A stretch of DNA of 7,869 bases, from contig JAICSD010000202.1 in assembly GCA_025937075.1 (NCBI GenBank), forward strand, positions 1 to 7,869. The letters are read 5' to 3'. Below the pieces are notes generated by a model. It saw only the letters and a list, made by a program, of their open reading frames with translations, did not search any database and was not told where the DNA came from. Position numbers and translations under genes: made by a program. This stretch comes from Vicinamibacteria bacterium (lineage in GTDB: Bacteria; Acidobacteriota; Vicinamibacteria; Vicinamibacterales; 2-12-FULL-66-21). Shown here one piece after another: positions 7,163 through 7,869 of the stretch (positions within the stretch are counted from its first letter, which is position 1; each line of letters starts with the position of its first letter).

Positions 7163-7740
7163 ACGACCCGGTGTTCCGGATGCTCGCACGCGGGGAAGCT
7201 CGCGTTGTAGGTATTCCCCTTGTAGTCGAGCGCCTCGATCGTGCCGGCCCGCGACGTGTAGAACGCGAACGTGTTCTGCGCTTTAATCAGACGATATGCG
7301 GCGTAGCATGGGTGCATCGCGCCGGTGTCGCGCTCGGGCCGCGACATCGCCTCGACGAGCGCCGCCTTGCCACGGTCGTCGGCGTCGTGGAAGCCGGCCT
7401 CCTTCAGCGCATGCATGGCGGCGCGCCATTGACGCACGGTACGCGGCGCCTGCTTCTCCGATGCCTGCAGTACGAAGTCCATGAAGTGCGCGCAGTGCGC
7501 CTCGCGCGCGCCCGGCGCGTCGTCGGTCGGAATCAGGATTTCGGTGAACGCGCTGAGCGCGGCGAAGTCGGCGCCGTCGAAGAACTTCGGTGTGTAGTTC
7601 CGCAGGATTGGCGGTTCCGGCGGCTGCGTGTGCGTGTCATCCATCACCTGCGCCGCTTCCAGCCAGGCGCCGAAGAACTCCCCTGCTGCCGGTGCGGCGA
7701 GCGCGTACCCCACCAGACGCAGGATCTCCCGACGATTCAT
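7159..7740 (-). CDS. Gluconate 2-dehydrogenase subunit 3 family protein (Tat-exported small subunit)
   Basis: This 193-residue protein starts at the ATG on 7740-7738. A longer reading from 7788 would run through the G/C homopolymer tail and add a meaningless Gly/Pro stretch. The N-terminus NRREILRLVG followed by an Ala-rich hydrophobic segment is a twin-arginine (Tat) signal. The mature part carries signatures of the Gluconate_2-dh3 family: FTEILIPTDDAPGA (roughly residues 70-84), an FMDFVL helix soon after, and a C-terminal AFYTSRAGTIEALDYKGN segment followed by FPACEHPEH. Family knowledge: such proteins act as the gamma subunit or chaperone of membrane-linked FAD gluconate, sorbitol or glucose dehydrogenases and carry the signal-less catalytic subunit across the membrane in folded form. 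The ATGA overlap with the GMC gene strongly supports that pairing. The promoter should lie upstream of 7741 but cannot be read because the sequence there is unreliable. Confidence 0.9.
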   Translation of the reverse strand: MNRREILRLVGYALAAPAAGEFFGAWLEAAQVMDDTHTQPPEPPILRNYTPKFFDGADFAALSAFTEILIPTDDAPGAREAHCAHFMDFVLQASEKQAPRTVRQWRAAMHALKEAGFHDADDRGKAALVEAMSRPERDTGAMHPCYAAYRLIKAQNTFAFYTSRAGTIEALDYKGNTYNASFPACEHPEHRVV

Positions 7741-7753
7741 CTCAGTTCGACGC

Positions 7754-7783
7754 GGGGGGGGTGGCCCCCCGGCCACCCCCCCC
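7754..7783. repeat. Perfect 13-bp inverted repeat in the low-complexity tail
   Basis: GGGGGGGGTGGCC (7754-7766) pairs perfectly with GGCCACCCCCCCC (7771-7783) around a CCCC loop. There is no T-tract. Placed at the junction between good coding sequence and homopolymer tail, it looks more like a fold-back chimera or end artefact than a terminator. Confidence 0.6.
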
Positions 7784-7869
7784 CCCACGCACGAGGGGGC
7801 CCCATCGAAACCCCCCCCCCACCCCGGGCGCCCCCCCAGCGCGCGGGAGCCCCCCCGCCGGCCCCCAAC
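7754..7869. other. G/C homopolymer low-complexity contig end, probable sequencing or assembly artefact
   Basis: From 7754 the composition switches abruptly from coding-like to nearly pure G/C with long single-base runs: eight Gs (7754-7761), eleven Cs (7776-7786), ten Cs (7811-7820), seven Cs (7831-7837) and seven Cs (7850-7856). No reading frame here has plausible protein content. Poly-G tails are a known artefact of two-colour sequencing, and poly-C would be their complement at a contig end. A genuine GC-rich tract cannot be excluded, but nothing functional should be annotated in it. Confidence 0.75.

Noticed and set aside
5555..7210. Long open frame of 551 codons on the plus strand opposite the GMC gene
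   Set aside because: The minus-strand frame has unmistakable FAD and GMC motifs; the plus-strand translation is Arg/His/Val-rich and motif-free, a compositional shadow.
7754..7783. The tail hairpin as an intrinsic terminator or binding site
   Set aside because: There is no T-tract, and it is built of homopolymer runs at a contig end.
7741..7788. N-terminal extension of the small subunit from an ATG at 7788
   Set aside because: It would translate the homopolymer tail into Gly/Pro residues ahead of a proper Tat signal; the ATG at 7740 gives the expected family N-terminus.

Overview
The window reads as a high-GC chromosomal fragment from a Gram-negative, outer-membrane-bearing bacterium, most plausibly an Acidobacteriota member (for example a Vicinamibacteria-like lineage). 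The grounds are a large Oar-like TonB-dependent outer-membrane protein, a secreted beta-propeller/HEAT/cytochrome c protein of the type first named in Planctomycetes and Verrucomicrobia but also common in Acidobacteriota, and a GMC oxidoreductase paired with a Tat-exported gluconate-2-dehydrogenase-subunit-3-like protein. The phylum is inferred from family content, not from a marker gene.

Layout: bases 1-2487 (+) hold the C-terminal 828 codons of the TonB-dependent receptor; its signal peptide and plug lie upstream of the window. A clear intrinsic terminator (2508-2542) follows it. Bases 2562-5357 (+) encode a 931-residue secreted multidomain protein: signal peptide, Pro/Gln linker, beta-propeller with two EF-hand-like Asp loops, HEAT-like helices, a one-heme cytochrome c domain and a C-terminal discoidin-like domain. 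After a 59-base convergent gap, the minus strand carries a two-gene unit read from right to left: the small Tat-signal subunit (7740-7159) and the FAD-dependent GMC catalytic subunit (7162-5417), overlapping by four bases (ATGA). The last ~116 bases (7754-7869) are almost pure G/C homopolymer with a fold-back palindrome and look like a contig-end artefact rather than genome.

Taken together, the genes suggest uptake and periplasmic oxidation of an external substrate, probably a sugar, polyol or similar alcohol. The outer-membrane receptor would import or bind the compound. The GMC/subunit-3 pair would oxidise it with FAD and a probable Fe-S cluster. The cytochrome domain of the convergent propeller protein is a possible electron acceptor, since no separate cytochrome subunit is visible beside the GMC pair. 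That last link is inference from proximity only. No RNA gene, CRISPR array, integrase, transposase or phage gene was seen. All four genes belong to recognisable families; the less ordinary points are the cysteine motif and low-complexity insert in the GMC protein, the domain fusion with its Arg/Gly-rich insert, and the paired cysteines of the receptor.
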